From: an uncultured Flavobacterium sp.
GTDB taxonomy: Bacteria > Bacteroidota > Bacteroidia > Flavobacteriales > Flavobacteriaceae
Reading direction: 5' to 3'
DNA: 64,000 nucleotides
Assembly (NCBI GenBank): GCA_947632215.1
Contig: CANROJ010000002.1
Location: forward strand, 35,949 to 99,948
Part shown: in pieces, positions 27,901 to 36,862 of the stretch
Layout of the letters: each line of letters opens with the position of its first letter
Numbering within the stretch: position 1 is the stretch's first letter
The notes under the pieces: model-generated
What the model saw: the letters and a program-made list of their open reading frames with translations, nothing else
The model's database searches: none
Told to the model about the DNA's origin: nothing
Translations under genes and position numbers: made by a program

Positions 27901-30900
27901 CTCAATCCAATATTGATGTCAAAGGATCATTTGCTTGGAAGCTCGCTAGTACTCCATTGGGTTTTTATACTGAACAATCCAGTGATGCAGAGAATAGTAT
28001 TGGTAACTACTCTTTAGTTGATGGATATCGTAGAGCAAAACTTTCTTGGTATACTATTGATCCAATTTTTTATTTAGGTTCAAGGCCCAATGGTGTAGAT
28101 GAGTATGATTTAAATTCAAGTACCACTAGGCGTATTTATAGTGAAGAGCTTTTTCCTACCAAGGATATAGCTTACGGAGAAAGTCGAATTATTAACACCT
28201 TAGACTTAACCTACTATCCTTTTGCTAGGGGACCTTATAATTTTAATCCCAAATATAAAAATGCTAGTGGATCGACAGGTATCGAGCCTAGTAGAAACTG
28301 GGCCGGTATTATGAGGGGATTGACTTCTACAAATTTTGAGCAAAGTAACATAGAGTTTGTTCAGTTTTGGTTAATGGATCCTTTTGTGGGAACATCTGTT
28401 GATAATTTTACCCAGCAGTATTTAACTGACAAGGGAGAGCTTAGATTTAACTTTGGACTTATTTCGGAAGATGTTTTAAGGGATGGGTATAAGCAATATG
28501 AGAATGGTTTGCCAGGAAGTGGACAAAATGCTGTTACTACAATTGAGACTATATGGGGTAAAGTCCCAGCAGCACCTTCTTTGATTTATGCTTTTGATGT
28601 AGACGCATTAAGTAGGGAACTCCAGGATGTAGGTTTAGATGGTTTAGATGATGAGCAAGAACGCATCTGGTTCAAAGATTTTTCTCATTTAGAAGATCCA
28701 GCAGGAGACAACTTTGTTCATTATTTAGATGCGCAAGGAGGTATTTTAAATAGGTATTATCATTATAATGGTACCCAGCGAAATAGTCCTATCTCCGGAG
28801 GTAGGGGAGGTAATAATTTGCCAGATATAGAGGATATTGATTCGGATAACACAATGAATACTATCAATGCTTATTTAGAGTATGGTGTGCCTATTAAAGC
28901 CAACTTGCAAGTTGGAGATCCTTATGTTGTTGATGTTAGAGAAGAACAAGCTCAACTCGCCGATGGAAAATTAGAAAGAGTACGATGGATACAATTTAAG
29001 ATTCCTATAGATAAAACTGGTAGAGCAAAAGGAGATATAGCCAATAGTGCCAATGCAGATGAATCTAGCTTTGATGATGTGATTCGTTCGATTCGTTTTA
29101 TGCGTATGTATGTAACTGGTTTTAAGTCACAAATCACTCTTCGTTTTGCTACTCTGGATTTGGTTAGAGGTAATTGGAGAAGATCCGATAGAGATATGCA
29201 AGCCAATAGTAATGGTGAGTATCCTGATGAGTCTCAGCCAGAGCGTGTTTCTAATACTGGATTTGATGTTTCTGCGGTTAATACACAAGATAATTATGAT
29301 CGCAAACCAATTCCTTACGTTGCACCTCCAGGAGTTAGAAGAGAGCAAATGTATGTAAACAATACTCTTATCAATCAAAATGAACAGTCTTTGTCTTTAC
29401 GCATCTATCCTATTAACTTAAATAGTCAACCTAATGGATTGCGTCCTGGAGATGCACGAGGTGTCTATAGAGGATTTAATACTGATATGCGACAATATAA
29501 GAAACTTAGAATGTTTGTGCACGCTGAGGCCTTAGAAAATTCAAGTACTGCTGTTTTACTAGATGATCAAGCTTATGCTTTTATTCGTTTGGGAAGTGAT
29601 ATGAGTGAGAACTATTATCAAATTCGAATTCCTTTAAAAGTAACCAGGCCTGGGGCAAGTACTCCAGAGGAAATATGGCCTGAATCCAATGAGTTTATGG
29701 TGGATCTAGACTTGTTAACTAAGATAAAGATCAATCGAATGAGCAGTAATCCACAATCTGTTACTAGTGTAAATTCTTTTTACGAGATGTCTGCTACGGA
29801 TTTAGGAGGAGAGAGGCAAGACATGTACATTGGAATTAAGGGAAATCCGAATTTTGCCAATGTGCGTATGATGATGCTTGGTATTAGAAATGAGAGTTTA
29901 ACTGATTTAGCTGGTGAATTTTGGTTTGACGAGTTGCGCTTGTCTGATATGGATAATAAAGGAGGCTGGGCTGCTACTGCTAGTTTAGATGCTAATATTG
30001 CGGATTTTGCAACAATATCTGCAAGTGGTATGAGATCTACTGCTGGATTTGGTGCCTTAGAGCAAGGCCCTGAGCAAAGGAGCAAGGAGGATTATAAATC
30101 TTACAGCATGGTTACTAATGTGAATCTAGGACATCTTCTACCGAGACACTGGGGAGTGGAGGTTCCTTTTAATTATGCTGTAAGTGAGGAAATTGTCACT
30201 CCAGAATATGATCCGGGTAATCTTGATTTAAAATTATCTTTAGTTAAATCTCACGCCAAAACCTCTGCCGAGGCTGAGCTAATTGAAAGTAGAGCTATTG
30301 ACTATACTAAAAGAAAGAGCATTAATTTTATTGGAGTAACAAAACAGCGTAATCCCGAAAAAAAGAGCACGCCAATAGATGTAGAGAACTTTACCCTATC
30401 GCATTCTTATAATGAGGTGAAGCATCACGACTATGAAATTGAATCTATGTTTGAGCAGCAAGTGCGTAGTTCGCTAGATTATGGCTATTCTTTCACTCCA
30501 AAAAGAGTGGAGCCTTTTAAGAAGGTGGGTTTTCTAGCTAGCGAGAAGTATGCATTGTTAAGAGATTTTAATTTTAATTATTTGCCGACTAATATTTCAT
30601 TTAGCAGTAATATCCTTCGCCAATACAACAGACAGGAGTTTCGTTTAATAGATGTGCAAGGTATTGGGTTAGATCCTCTTTATAGACGTAACTATTTCTT
30701 TAATTATAACTATGGTTTTAATTTTGATTTAACCCAGTCTATGCGTATTACTTATATTGGAGGAAGTAATAATGTGGTTAAAAATTATTATGACTCGACT
30801 AATGGAATAATAGATAATACTAATACTATATGGGATGATTATTTTGATGTAGGAACCCCGAATCAATTTACTCAGCAAGTAAATTTAACCTATGAGTTGC

Positions 30901-32582
30901 CAATTAATAAAATTCCTATGTTGGGTTTTGTACGCTCTAGTTACAGTTATACTGGAACTTTTAACTGGCAAAAATCTTCAGAGACTTTTTCAAATGTAGA
31001 ATTAGAAGGACAGTTTTATAACTTAGGGAATACGATTCAGAATTCAAGAACACAAGTTTTAAACACTACCCTGTCTATGGATGTGCTATATCGAAGTATC
31101 GGTTTAGTTAAGAGTTCACAAGCCTCTAGGAAGCCAAAACAAAATACGCGCACAGCCTCTATTGTTCCAGGGCAAAAAGTGGTACTTCAAAATAATAATG
31201 TTGAAAAAGAAAAAGAGCCTTCTAAGTTATTAGATACCTTTATTGGTTTGATTACTTCGGTGAAAAATATTCAGATTAATTATAGTGAAAATAGTGGTAC
31301 TATGTTGCCTGGATTTATGCCTGGAGTTGGTTTTTTTGGTACTAGCAAGCCAAATTTAGGGTTTTCTTTTGGAGGTCAAAGTGATATAAGACAAATAGCA
31401 GCTCAAGAGGGGTATTTGAGTGATTTCCCTAATCTAAGTGAACCTTATCTGCAAATTACAAATAAGACGCTTAATTTAAATGCCACTTTGATGCCAATAC
31501 CTGACTTGATTATCGATGTGTTTGCCATGAGAAGTAAATCTGATAATCATTCCGAACAGTTTAAAGTACAGGATTTTAATTATATAGGACTAGCTCCTTA
31601 TAATTACGGTAACTTTACCATATCTACCAATATGCTTTCTACTTCGTTTAGTAGTTCTAGTTTGAATTACTCTAGTGTGTTTGATCAAATGCTAGATAAT
31701 CGATTAGTGATTGCTAATCGTTTGGCTCTAGCAGATGGAATTGATATAAGTAATGCAGCTAACTTAGATGCTCAAGGTTTCCCATTGGGTTATAGTTCGA
31801 AGAGTCAGGCGGTAATCTTGCCTTCTTTTATTGCTGCTTATACAGGAGGTGATGCTAGTAGTACTTCTACCAGTATGTTTAGAAGTATGCCACTTCCTAA
31901 TTGGAATCTTAAGTATAATGGATTTATGAAAATTGGATTTATACGAGATAATTTCAGAAGGTTTTCTGTTCAACATGCTTATATGGCAACTTATACTTTA
32001 GGTTCTTATACTTCTAACTTAGACTACTATAATAGATCCAATGAGCAAGGTCCTATCAAGGTGGATAAGCCTGTGAAGGATATAATAAGTAGTGCTATTT
32101 TGTATGAGCAATTTAATCCCTTGATAAGAATTGACTTAGAAACAAGAAGTGCTATTCGCTTCTTGGCAGAGATGAGAAAAGATCGTATGCTCTCCCTTAG
32201 TTTTGATAATAACTCCTTAACAGAAACACATGGACAAGATTTTGTATTGGGGCTAGGCTACCGTATTAAAGATGTTGGGTTTAATTCCTCTTATGCAAAT
32301 AATGGTTTAGGGGGTAGAATTAGTAGTGATATTAATATTAAAGCAGATATTACTTTAAGTAAACGCGAGACTTTAGTGCGATATTTGGACTACCAGAATA
32401 ATCAAATGGGCGGCGGACAAAATACTTGGGCATTGCGATTAACTGCAGATTATATGTTAAGTCAAAACTTAACAGCAATTTTCTTTTATGATCATTCTTT
32501 TTCTAAAGCCATTATATCTACTATGTATCCTATAACAAATATTAGGGCAGGCTTCACAATGCGATACAATTTTGGAAATTAA
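24927..32582 (+). CDS. sprA: Type IX secretion translocon protein SprA
   Basis: SprA forms the giant outer-membrane beta-barrel through which type IX secretion substrates cross, and is needed for gliding in Flavobacterium. The 2551-residue product starts at TTG 24927, followed by a signal peptide (about 8-28, ending LSFGQ). Next comes a Gln/Glu-rich segment (about 30-80), then very long alternating polar/hydrophobic strands typical of the barrel, with periplasmic domains such as SYLDDFEAAQSNID and FWFDELRLSDMD. The last residues (AGFTMRYNFGN) look like a terminal barrel strand. A Gly/Tyr/Asn-rich insert lies at about 673-729. No frameshift is seen over 7.6 kb. Confidence 0.96.
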   Translation: MKWYSPGLHNRLVITTLFLLFTWLSFGQVVVVQQSQSQSTLPLQAQQELIEQEELTAQQEQELELWEAELLEDWQEFELNQANDSLAPAYRPGNITFPDPNFIKEVYSYNPLTDKYYYTKGLDNYDVNLPVILTRQEYEQLVLRAEIRKYFQQKFDAMHGRLEDEEAMRDMLPRYYVNSKLFEGIFGSNTIDVKPTGSVEFDMGIRFTKQDNPIISPRNRNSLTFDFDQRISMGLHGMVGTRMGVNINYDTQSTFDFQNMMKLAYEPDEDAIIRKIEVGNVSMPIGGSLIRGAQSLFGVRTELQFGRTTISGVFSEQKSQTTSVVAQGAGTLEDFEMYALDYDEDRHFFLSQYFRNNYDSALENYPYINSRVRITRVEVWVTNRYSRMGQTNNNSRNLVAIQDLGEGKNKTGNGNRVVSKDEPGFFVNPNANPYPDNKNNLYDPGKIGAAGYYLSAAIRNSTSTSQGFNTPVQEGRDFVKLESARKLNNNEFTYHSQLGYISLNQRLSNDEVLAVAFQFSVGDQIYQVGEFGNDTQVPPENITGIPGDNQPVLLSESIVVKLLKSSLTLTHAPVWNLMMKNIYQIPNASYIGQDKFRFNILYTDPSPLNYISSVDGGVLPEGVERTALLSVFHLDRLNSVNDPQKGGDGFFDFLPNGGLQNIYDPNDPSASFTGSNNNQSGYGNNNGFGNNGSLNNSSGYGGGSSGYGGGNSGYGGGYGSNNGNNTNSFDGITIDATNGRLIFTTVEPFGEYLYNKLDESLVSNSEGYYNEASYNENQRKYVFSELYRSTKTTAIRNQSNKNKFLLKGKFSSQNGEGIPIGAYNVAPGSVVVKSAGRLLIEGVDYTVDYNRGRVMILDQALLASNAPVEVSVENNTMFGQQTKRFFGLNLEHKISDDLLFGATYLRLSERPMTHKSMYGQEAVNNTIWGFHAQYSSEVPILTRLVNKLPNIDTDVESRITLRGEFAYLQPGSSKIDQMNGEATSYLDDFEAAQSNIDVKGSFAWKLASTPLGFYTEQSSDAENSIGNYSLVDGYRRAKLSWYTIDPIFYLGSRPNGVDEYDLNSSTTRRIYSEELFPTKDIAYGESRIINTLDLTYYPFARGPYNFNPKYKNASGSTGIEPSRNWAGIMRGLTSTNFEQSNIEFVQFWLMDPFVGTSVDNFTQQYLTDKGELRFNFGLISEDVLRDGYKQYENGLPGSGQNAVTTIETIWGKVPAAPSLIYAFDVDALSRELQDVGLDGLDDEQERIWFKDFSHLEDPAGDNFVHYLDAQGGILNRYYHYNGTQRNSPISGGRGGNNLPDIEDIDSDNTMNTINAYLEYGVPIKANLQVGDPYVVDVREEQAQLADGKLERVRWIQFKIPIDKTGRAKGDIANSANADESSFDDVIRSIRFMRMYVTGFKSQITLRFATLDLVRGNWRRSDRDMQANSNGEYPDESQPERVSNTGFDVSAVNTQDNYDRKPIPYVAPPGVRREQMYVNNTLINQNEQSLSLRIYPINLNSQPNGLRPGDARGVYRGFNTDMRQYKKLRMFVHAEALENSSTAVLLDDQAYAFIRLGSDMSENYYQIRIPLKVTRPGASTPEEIWPESNEFMVDLDLLTKIKINRMSSNPQSVTSVNSFYEMSATDLGGERQDMYIGIKGNPNFANVRMMMLGIRNESLTDLAGEFWFDELRLSDMDNKGGWAATASLDANIADFATISASGMRSTAGFGALEQGPEQRSKEDYKSYSMVTNVNLGHLLPRHWGVEVPFNYAVSEEIVTPEYDPGNLDLKLSLVKSHAKTSAEAELIESRAIDYTKRKSINFIGVTKQRNPEKKSTPIDVENFTLSHSYNEVKHHDYEIESMFEQQVRSSLDYGYSFTPKRVEPFKKVGFLASEKYALLRDFNFNYLPTNISFSSNILRQYNRQEFRLIDVQGIGLDPLYRRNYFFNYNYGFNFDLTQSMRITYIGGSNNVVKNYYDSTNGIIDNTNTIWDDYFDVGTPNQFTQQVNLTYELPINKIPMLGFVRSSYSYTGTFNWQKSSETFSNVELEGQFYNLGNTIQNSRTQVLNTTLSMDVLYRSIGLVKSSQASRKPKQNTRTASIVPGQKVVLQNNNVEKEKEPSKLLDTFIGLITSVKNIQINYSENSGTMLPGFMPGVGFFGTSKPNLGFSFGGQSDIRQIAAQEGYLSDFPNLSEPYLQITNKTLNLNATLMPIPDLIIDVFAMRSKSDNHSEQFKVQDFNYIGLAPYNYGNFTISTNMLSTSFSSSSLNYSSVFDQMLDNRLVIANRLALADGIDISNAANLDAQGFPLGYSSKSQAVILPSFIAAYTGGDASSTSTSMFRSMPLPNWNLKYNGFMKIGFIRDNFRRFSVQHAYMATYTLGSYTSNLDYYNRSNEQGPIKVDKPVKDIISSAILYEQFNPLIRIDLETRSAIRFLAEMRKDRMLSLSFDNNSLTETHGQDFVLGLGYRIKDVGFNSSYANNGLGGRISSDINIKADITLSKRETLVRYLDYQNNQMGGGQNTWALRLTADYMLSQNLTAIFFYDHSFSKAIISTMYPITNIRAGFTMRYNFGN
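26946..27112 (+). repeat. Gly/Tyr/Asn-rich repeat segment inside sprA
   Basis: Codons for about 55 residues of low complexity, including GYG, NNN and three close copies of SGYGGG. At DNA level the 14-base unit GGTTAYGGYGGTGG recurs between 27022 and 27074. It keeps the reading frame, so it is an in-frame protein insert rather than a mobile repeat. Confidence 0.75.
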
Positions 32583-32616
32583 TAAGGTTTAACTTTAGTT
32601 TGTTGTAATAATATTA

Positions 32617-32624
32617 TACATTTG
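32617..32624 (+). promoter_or_regulatory. gcvH promoter, -7 element
   Basis: TACATTTG matches TAnnTTTG exactly, 17 bases before the gcvH ATG, implying a leader of about 12 nt. A TTTG at 32599-32602 sits closer than the usual -33 distance. Confidence 0.5.
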
Positions 32625-32641
32625 TTTAAAACTAAATTATA

Positions 32642-33022
32642 ATGAACATACCAGCTAATTTAAAGTACACTAAAGACCACGAGTGGGTTTCTATCGAAGG
32701 TGATATTGCAACAATTGGAATTACTGACTTTGCACAGTCAGAATTAGGAGACATCGTTTATGTAGAAGTAGAGACATTAGATCAAACTTTAGACAAAGAC
32801 GAAGTATTTGGAACAGTAGAAGCAGTTAAAACTGTATCTGACTTAATATTGCCTTTAACTGGAGAAGTTATTGAGTTTAATGAAGGATTAGATACTGAGC
32901 CAGAATTAGTAAATACAGATCCATATGGAGCTGGATGGATGATTAAATTGAAAGTTTCAGATGCAACTGAAATTGAAAGTTTATTGTCTGACGAGCAATA
33001 TAAAGAAATAATTGGTGCGTAA
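32642..33022 (+). CDS. gcvH: Glycine cleavage system H protein
   Basis: GcvH is the lipoyl-carrying shuttle of the glycine cleavage system, passing the aminomethyl group between the P, T and L proteins. The 126-residue protein has the typical start (IPANLKYTKDHEWV) and the lipoylation site Lys63 in FGTVEAVKTVSDL. The C-terminal GAGWMIKLKVSD segment is also characteristic. No other gcv gene is nearby, which is common in Bacteroidota. The end overlaps the start of the VanZ-like gene, so the two are probably translated from one mRNA. Confidence 0.97.
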   Translation: MNIPANLKYTKDHEWVSIEGDIATIGITDFAQSELGDIVYVEVETLDQTLDKDEVFGTVEAVKTVSDLILPLTGEVIEFNEGLDTEPELVNTDPYGAGWMIKLKVSDATEIESLLSDEQYKEIIGA

Positions 33023-33392
33023 TATTGTTTTAGGTGTAGCCCTTATTTGGAGTATACTTATTATAATATTGTGTCTAGTAGAGTCTAAAGAATTAGCTAC
33101 TGCTGCACGGTTTGACATTCCTTACAGAGATAAGATTGCTCACTTTGGTTTTTATTTTACATTTTCTTTTTTATGGTTAATGTATTTTTTAAAAAGCAAA
33201 AAAGGTAAAAGTAGAGTTGCCTCTACATTACTTATTTTTACCATAGCTGTTTTATTTGGAGGGTGTTTAGAATTTGCACAATTCTATTTTACCTCAAGTA
33301 GAAGCGCTGAATGGGCTGATTTCTTTGCAAATTGTCTAGGGAGCTTAACAGGTTTGTTGCTCTGCTTAGCAATTACAAAAAATAAACAATAA
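33012..33392 (+). CDS. VanZ-family membrane protein
   Basis: A small membrane protein of about 126 residues with four hydrophobic segments. It has the VanZ-like pattern DKIAHFGFYF near 39-48 and a later conserved E-x3-Q with R-x3-W-x-D-x3-N-x3-G near 87-112. VanZ-like proteins are linked to teicoplanin resistance in enterococci, but this form is widespread and its role in Bacteroidota is unknown. The start is uncertain: TTG at 33012 and GTG at 33015 are adjacent, both inside the 3' end of gcvH. The gene ends at a strong terminator and forms an operon with gcvH. Confidence 0.84.
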   Translation: MVRNIVLGVALIWSILIIILCLVESKELATAARFDIPYRDKIAHFGFYFTFSFLWLMYFLKSKKGKSRVASTLLIFTIAVLFGGCLEFAQFYFTSSRSAEWADFFANCLGSLTGLLLCLAITKNKQ

Positions 33393-33397
33393 TTAGT

Positions 33398-33427
33398 AAA
33401 AGCCCCTTTTATTTAAAAGGGGCTTTT
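33398..33427. terminator. Terminator after gcvH-vanZ
   Basis: A perfect 13-bp stem (33398-33410 with 33415-33427) with a 4-base loop, A-run before and T-run after. It starts 5 bases after the VanZ-like stop. Confidence 0.92.
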
Positions 33428-33453
33428 GTTTTAAATATTTAAAATACTATATA

Positions 33454-34206
33454 ATGCAAGAGAGAGATTTGAAGGAATTTATGGATTCTACTTACTTAAA
33501 GCAACCTTTAGAGGCTGGACTAACAGTAGAACAAAATAATTTAAAAGTAATTGATTTGGTTCAAGAAGCTATTAAAGAAAATTTTAAGTTGGCCATGATT
33601 AGACCTGAGCAAGTTAGTGTAGCTAGGAAAATTATCGATCAAGCTAAAAGCGCGGTGTTAGTAGGAACTGTTATTGATTTTCCTAATGGTGATGCTGGGT
33701 TAGAAGCAAAATTAAGTCAAGCTAATAAAGCTATTGAAGAAGGAGCCGATGAATTAGACTTTGTAGTGGACTATAAGGCTTTTGTTCAAGGTAAAGAAGA
33801 ACAAGTTAATCAGGAAGTTTTACAGTGTACTGCTTTTGGATTAAAACACAATAAAGTAGTTAAGTGGATAATCGAAGTAGCTGCTTTAAGTTCAGATCAA
33901 ATTGCAAGTATTACTAAGGCAATTAAAGAGGTGGTTATTATGAATTTTCCACAAGAAGTGTTTCAAAAAGTTTATGTTAAATCCTCTACTGGTTTTTATC
34001 TTACTCAAGATGGAAAACCTAATGGAGCTACATTTGAGACAATTAAAATTATGCTTGAAAACGCAGGTCCTCTTCCAGTTAAAGCTGCCGGTGGAGTAAA
34101 AGATCATCAAGCTGCTTTAGAAATGGTTAAGTTAGGTGTTAAAAGATTAGGAACTTCTTCTGCAAAGGCAATAGTTGATGGCTTACAGGGAACGAATTCC
34201 TATTAA
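33454..34206 (+). CDS. deoC: Deoxyribose-phosphate aldolase
   Basis: DeoC splits 2-deoxyribose-5-phosphate into glyceraldehyde-3-phosphate and acetaldehyde in deoxynucleoside catabolism. The 250-residue TIM-barrel protein has the Schiff-base lysine Lys176 in VYVKSSTGF, Asp102 in ELDFVVDY, and Lys210 in PVKAAGGVK, the catalytic set of the family. It starts 26 bp after the preceding terminator, leaving little room for a promoter, and no exact -7 box was found there; some read-through is possible. No deo operon partners are adjacent. Confidence 0.96.
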   Translation: MQERDLKEFMDSTYLKQPLEAGLTVEQNNLKVIDLVQEAIKENFKLAMIRPEQVSVARKIIDQAKSAVLVGTVIDFPNGDAGLEAKLSQANKAIEEGADELDFVVDYKAFVQGKEEQVNQEVLQCTAFGLKHNKVVKWIIEVAALSSDQIASITKAIKEVVIMNFPQEVFQKVYVKSSTGFYLTQDGKPNGATFETIKIMLENAGPLPVKAAGGVKDHQAALEMVKLGVKRLGTSSAKAIVDGLQGTNSY

Positions 34207-34272
34207 TACTTAAAGAAAGGTTATATTCGGAGTTGGTAGGCTTGTTTTTAGGGTTTGTTTTAAAATTTAAAT

Positions 34273-34280
34273 TATATTTG
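34273..34280 (+). promoter_or_regulatory. ctaB-cytochrome oxidase cluster promoter, -7 element
   Basis: TATATTTG matches TAnnTTTG exactly, 29 bases before the TTG start of ctaB. A TTTG lies at 34254-34257 with a 15-base spacer, slightly short. Confidence 0.55.
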
Positions 34281-34309
34281 CACTGCATTAAAAATAAATT
34301 AAAACAGCT

Positions 34310-35212
34310 TTGAGTATATCTTCCAATTACAATAACCCTGTTTCGGTGTTGAAAGAGTTTAAGGAAATGACCAAAATGGGATTAGCCTTTAGTGTAGTCT
34401 TTTCGACTATTGCAGGGTATTTAATCGCAATTCCAGATTTTAGAGATATAAACTATTTGGTACTATTAGCCCTAGCAATTGGAGGGTATTGTATGGTAGG
34501 AGCTTCCAATGTCTACAATCAAATTATAGAGAAGGACTTAGATGCTAAAATGGATCGAACTAAAAACCGACCTATTGCATCTGGACGAGTAACTACACGT
34601 GCAGCCTTTATTTTAGCTAGTGTTTTAACAGTTTTGGGAATCGGTATTTTATATGCAGTTAATCCTAAAACCGCTATGTTTGGGGCTATCTCTATCTTTT
34701 TGTATGCTTGCGTATATACCCCACTTAAGACTATTACTCCATTATCGGTATTTGTGGGAGCTTTTCCAGGAGCCATTCCCTTTATGTTGGGATGGGTTGC
34801 AGAGACAGATAATTTTGGAATTGAGGCAGGTACTTTGTTTCTAATTCAATTTTTTTGGCAATTTCCACATTTCTGGGCTATTGGATGGTTTTTATACGAT
34901 GATTATCAAAAAGGAGGCTTCTCTATGTTACCTACAGGTAAGAGGGATACTAAAACTGCCATGCAAATCATCTTGTATACTATTTGGTTAATTATAATTT
35001 CTGTTTTTCCAGCTACTGGATTAACAGGTCGATTATACTTGTCGCCTATTGCTGCTGTTTTAGTGCTAATGGCGGGGCTTTGGATGCTATGGGCAGCTAT
35101 TAGATTATACAAAGAAAGAACAAATAAGATGGCTCGTACTTTAATGCTTGTAAGTGTTACTTACATCACATTAATACAAATTATTTATATTCTCGATAAA
35201 ATTTTTAGATAA
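34310..35212 (+). CDS. ctaB: Protoheme IX farnesyltransferase (heme O synthase)
   Basis: CtaB adds a farnesyl tail to heme b to make heme O, the precursor of heme A for the oxidase encoded in this window. The 300-residue UbiA-family membrane protein has the first prenyl-diphosphate-binding motif from about residue 67 to 89 (NVYNQ, KDLDAKMDRTKNRP). About nine helices are visible. The start is TTG at 34310, preceded by a good promoter box; the next ATG (residue 20) would remove conserved sequence. It heads the second respiratory cluster and is followed after 3 bp by a subunit III gene. Confidence 0.95.
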   Translation: MSISSNYNNPVSVLKEFKEMTKMGLAFSVVFSTIAGYLIAIPDFRDINYLVLLALAIGGYCMVGASNVYNQIIEKDLDAKMDRTKNRPIASGRVTTRAAFILASVLTVLGIGILYAVNPKTAMFGAISIFLYACVYTPLKTITPLSVFVGAFPGAIPFMLGWVAETDNFGIEAGTLFLIQFFWQFPHFWAIGWFLYDDYQKGGFSMLPTGKRDTKTAMQIILYTIWLIIISVFPATGLTGRLYLSPIAAVLVLMAGLWMLWAAIRLYKERTNKMARTLMLVSVTYITLIQIIYILDKIFR

Positions 35213-35215
35213 CCA

Positions 35216-35800
35216 ATGGATACTTTAACACAACAAGAACAATACCTAAAGAAAGGTAAAGCTTTAAAGATAATGTTGCTATTTGCAATCGGTAGTATTG
35301 CGATGGTTTTTGCTGGGCTTACTAGTGCTTATGTAGTCAGTGAGTCTCGACCAGATTGGTTAGTGGACTTTGTATTACCACCAGCTTTTTTATACAGCAC
35401 AATTGTGATTCTAATCAGTAGCGTTACTTTCCATATGGCATATCGTGCCGTTTTGGATAATAAACAGTCAAAAGCGACAGTTTATTTGCTTTCTACTTTG
35501 ATATTAGGATTCTTATTTGTTTTTTTGCAGTTCGAAGGATTTGCTGAAGTTATTTCAGAAGGATTTTTCTTCACGGGAAGTGAAAGTACAATTACAACAT
35601 CATTTTTATATGTTATTGTAATTGTTCATATAGCCCACCTTGTAGGTGGAATGATAGCACTTATGGTTGTAATTTATAATCATTTTAAACAAAAATATAA
35701 TGCACAGCAACATGTTGGTATTGAGCTGTGTGGGTGGTTTTGGCACTTTTTAGGATTGCTTTGGCTATATTTGTTTTTGTTTTTTACATTCTATAAGTAA
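35216..35800 (+). CDS. ctaE: Cytochrome c oxidase subunit III, short form
   Basis: Subunit III supports proton uptake and stability of heme-copper oxidases. The 194-residue protein has five hydrophobic helices, the usual number for the short CyoC/CtaE form, including a helix with VIVIVHIAHLVGG and the conserved ending GIELCGWFWHFLGLLWLYLF, where the family has its WHF-x2-WL motif. It is 3 bp downstream of ctaB and 44 bp upstream of a second, longer subunit III gene. Having both is the normal flavobacterial arrangement. Confidence 0.93.
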   Translation: MDTLTQQEQYLKKGKALKIMLLFAIGSIAMVFAGLTSAYVVSESRPDWLVDFVLPPAFLYSTIVILISSVTFHMAYRAVLDNKQSKATVYLLSTLILGFLFVFLQFEGFAEVISEGFFFTGSESTITTSFLYVIVIVHIAHLVGGMIALMVVIYNHFKQKYNAQQHVGIELCGWFWHFLGLLWLYLFLFFTFYK

Positions 35801-35844
35801 AAAAATTAAACTAAATTTGAAAACTTTATAACTAATAACTTTTT

Positions 35845-36840
35845 ATGGGAGCGACAGTTACTACAGCAGCTACTAAAGAAACAACATGGGGTGGAGGAAA
35901 TCAACCCTTTAAAGTAAGCTACGGTAAATTGATGATGTGGTATTTCATATTATCAGATTCATTAACATTTTGTGGATTCCTTGTAGGATATGGTTTTACA
36001 AGATACAAGTTCATGGATTCTTGGCCAATCGCGGATGAGGTTTTTAACCACTTTCCGTTCTTACATGGTGTCGATGCACCGATGTACTATGTAGCATTAA
36101 TGACATTTATCTTGATTTTCTCATCTGTAACTATGGTTTTAGCTGTAGATGCAGGTCATCAAATGAAGCGTAATAAGGTTGCAACTTATATGTTTTTGAC
36201 AATTATTGGAGGATTAGTTTTCCTAGGGTCACAAGCATGGGAGTGGAAAAACTTTATTCAAGGGACTTATGGTGCTGTTGAGACAAGAGGGGGAGCGATC
36301 CTACAGTTTGTTGGGCAAGATGATAAACAGGTTGCTTTGTCTAGCTTTGCTATTGTAAATCCGGATAGAGACGAAACTACTCTTACAAGAAACGAAGGGT
36401 TTTGGTTTATGAGTGGACCAAAAGTACCTACGTATTCAATGGAAGAAATTACTAAAGGTTTCCTTGCTAATCCAGATCTTAAGATTAGAACTCAATTTAC
36501 AATTGAAGATCAGGCTACAGGTCATAGAGAGAAAGAAGTATTAACAAGAGAAGAGTCTATAGCTCGTTTACAAGACGCTGTAATAGTAGTTGAAGGAGCT
36601 AACCTTATTCGCAACGAATATGGACACAGAACTTTCGGTGACTTTTTCTTCTTTATTACTGGTTTCCACGGATTCCACGTTTTCACTGGGATTTTGATTA
36701 ATACTATTATTTTCTTCAACGTACTTATTGGTACTTACGATAGAAGAGGTAGTTATGAAATGGTTGAAAAAGGAGGATTATACTGGCACTTTGTTGACTT
36801 AGTATGGGTATTCGTATTTACATTCTTCTATTTAGTTTAA
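35845..36840 (+). CDS. Cytochrome c oxidase subunit III, long form
   Basis: A second subunit III, 331 residues. The N-terminal half has helices at about 33-52, 80-100 and 114-132. A soluble insertion of about 110 residues (about 142-255) follows, then two C-terminal helices ending in GLYWHFVDLVWVFVFTFFYL, which carries the family's WHF-x-D-x-VW signature. The insertion is not part of ordinary subunit III and is rich in charged residues; its role is unknown. It lies between the short subunit III and subunit IV genes, so it is very likely assembled into the same oxidase. Confidence 0.92.
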   Translation: MGATVTTAATKETTWGGGNQPFKVSYGKLMMWYFILSDSLTFCGFLVGYGFTRYKFMDSWPIADEVFNHFPFLHGVDAPMYYVALMTFILIFSSVTMVLAVDAGHQMKRNKVATYMFLTIIGGLVFLGSQAWEWKNFIQGTYGAVETRGGAILQFVGQDDKQVALSSFAIVNPDRDETTLTRNEGFWFMSGPKVPTYSMEEITKGFLANPDLKIRTQFTIEDQATGHREKEVLTREESIARLQDAVIVVEGANLIRNEYGHRTFGDFFFFITGFHGFHVFTGILINTIIFFNVLIGTYDRRGSYEMVEKGGLYWHFVDLVWVFVFTFFYLV

Positions 36841-36862
36841 TCTTACAAAATTATTATTTAAA

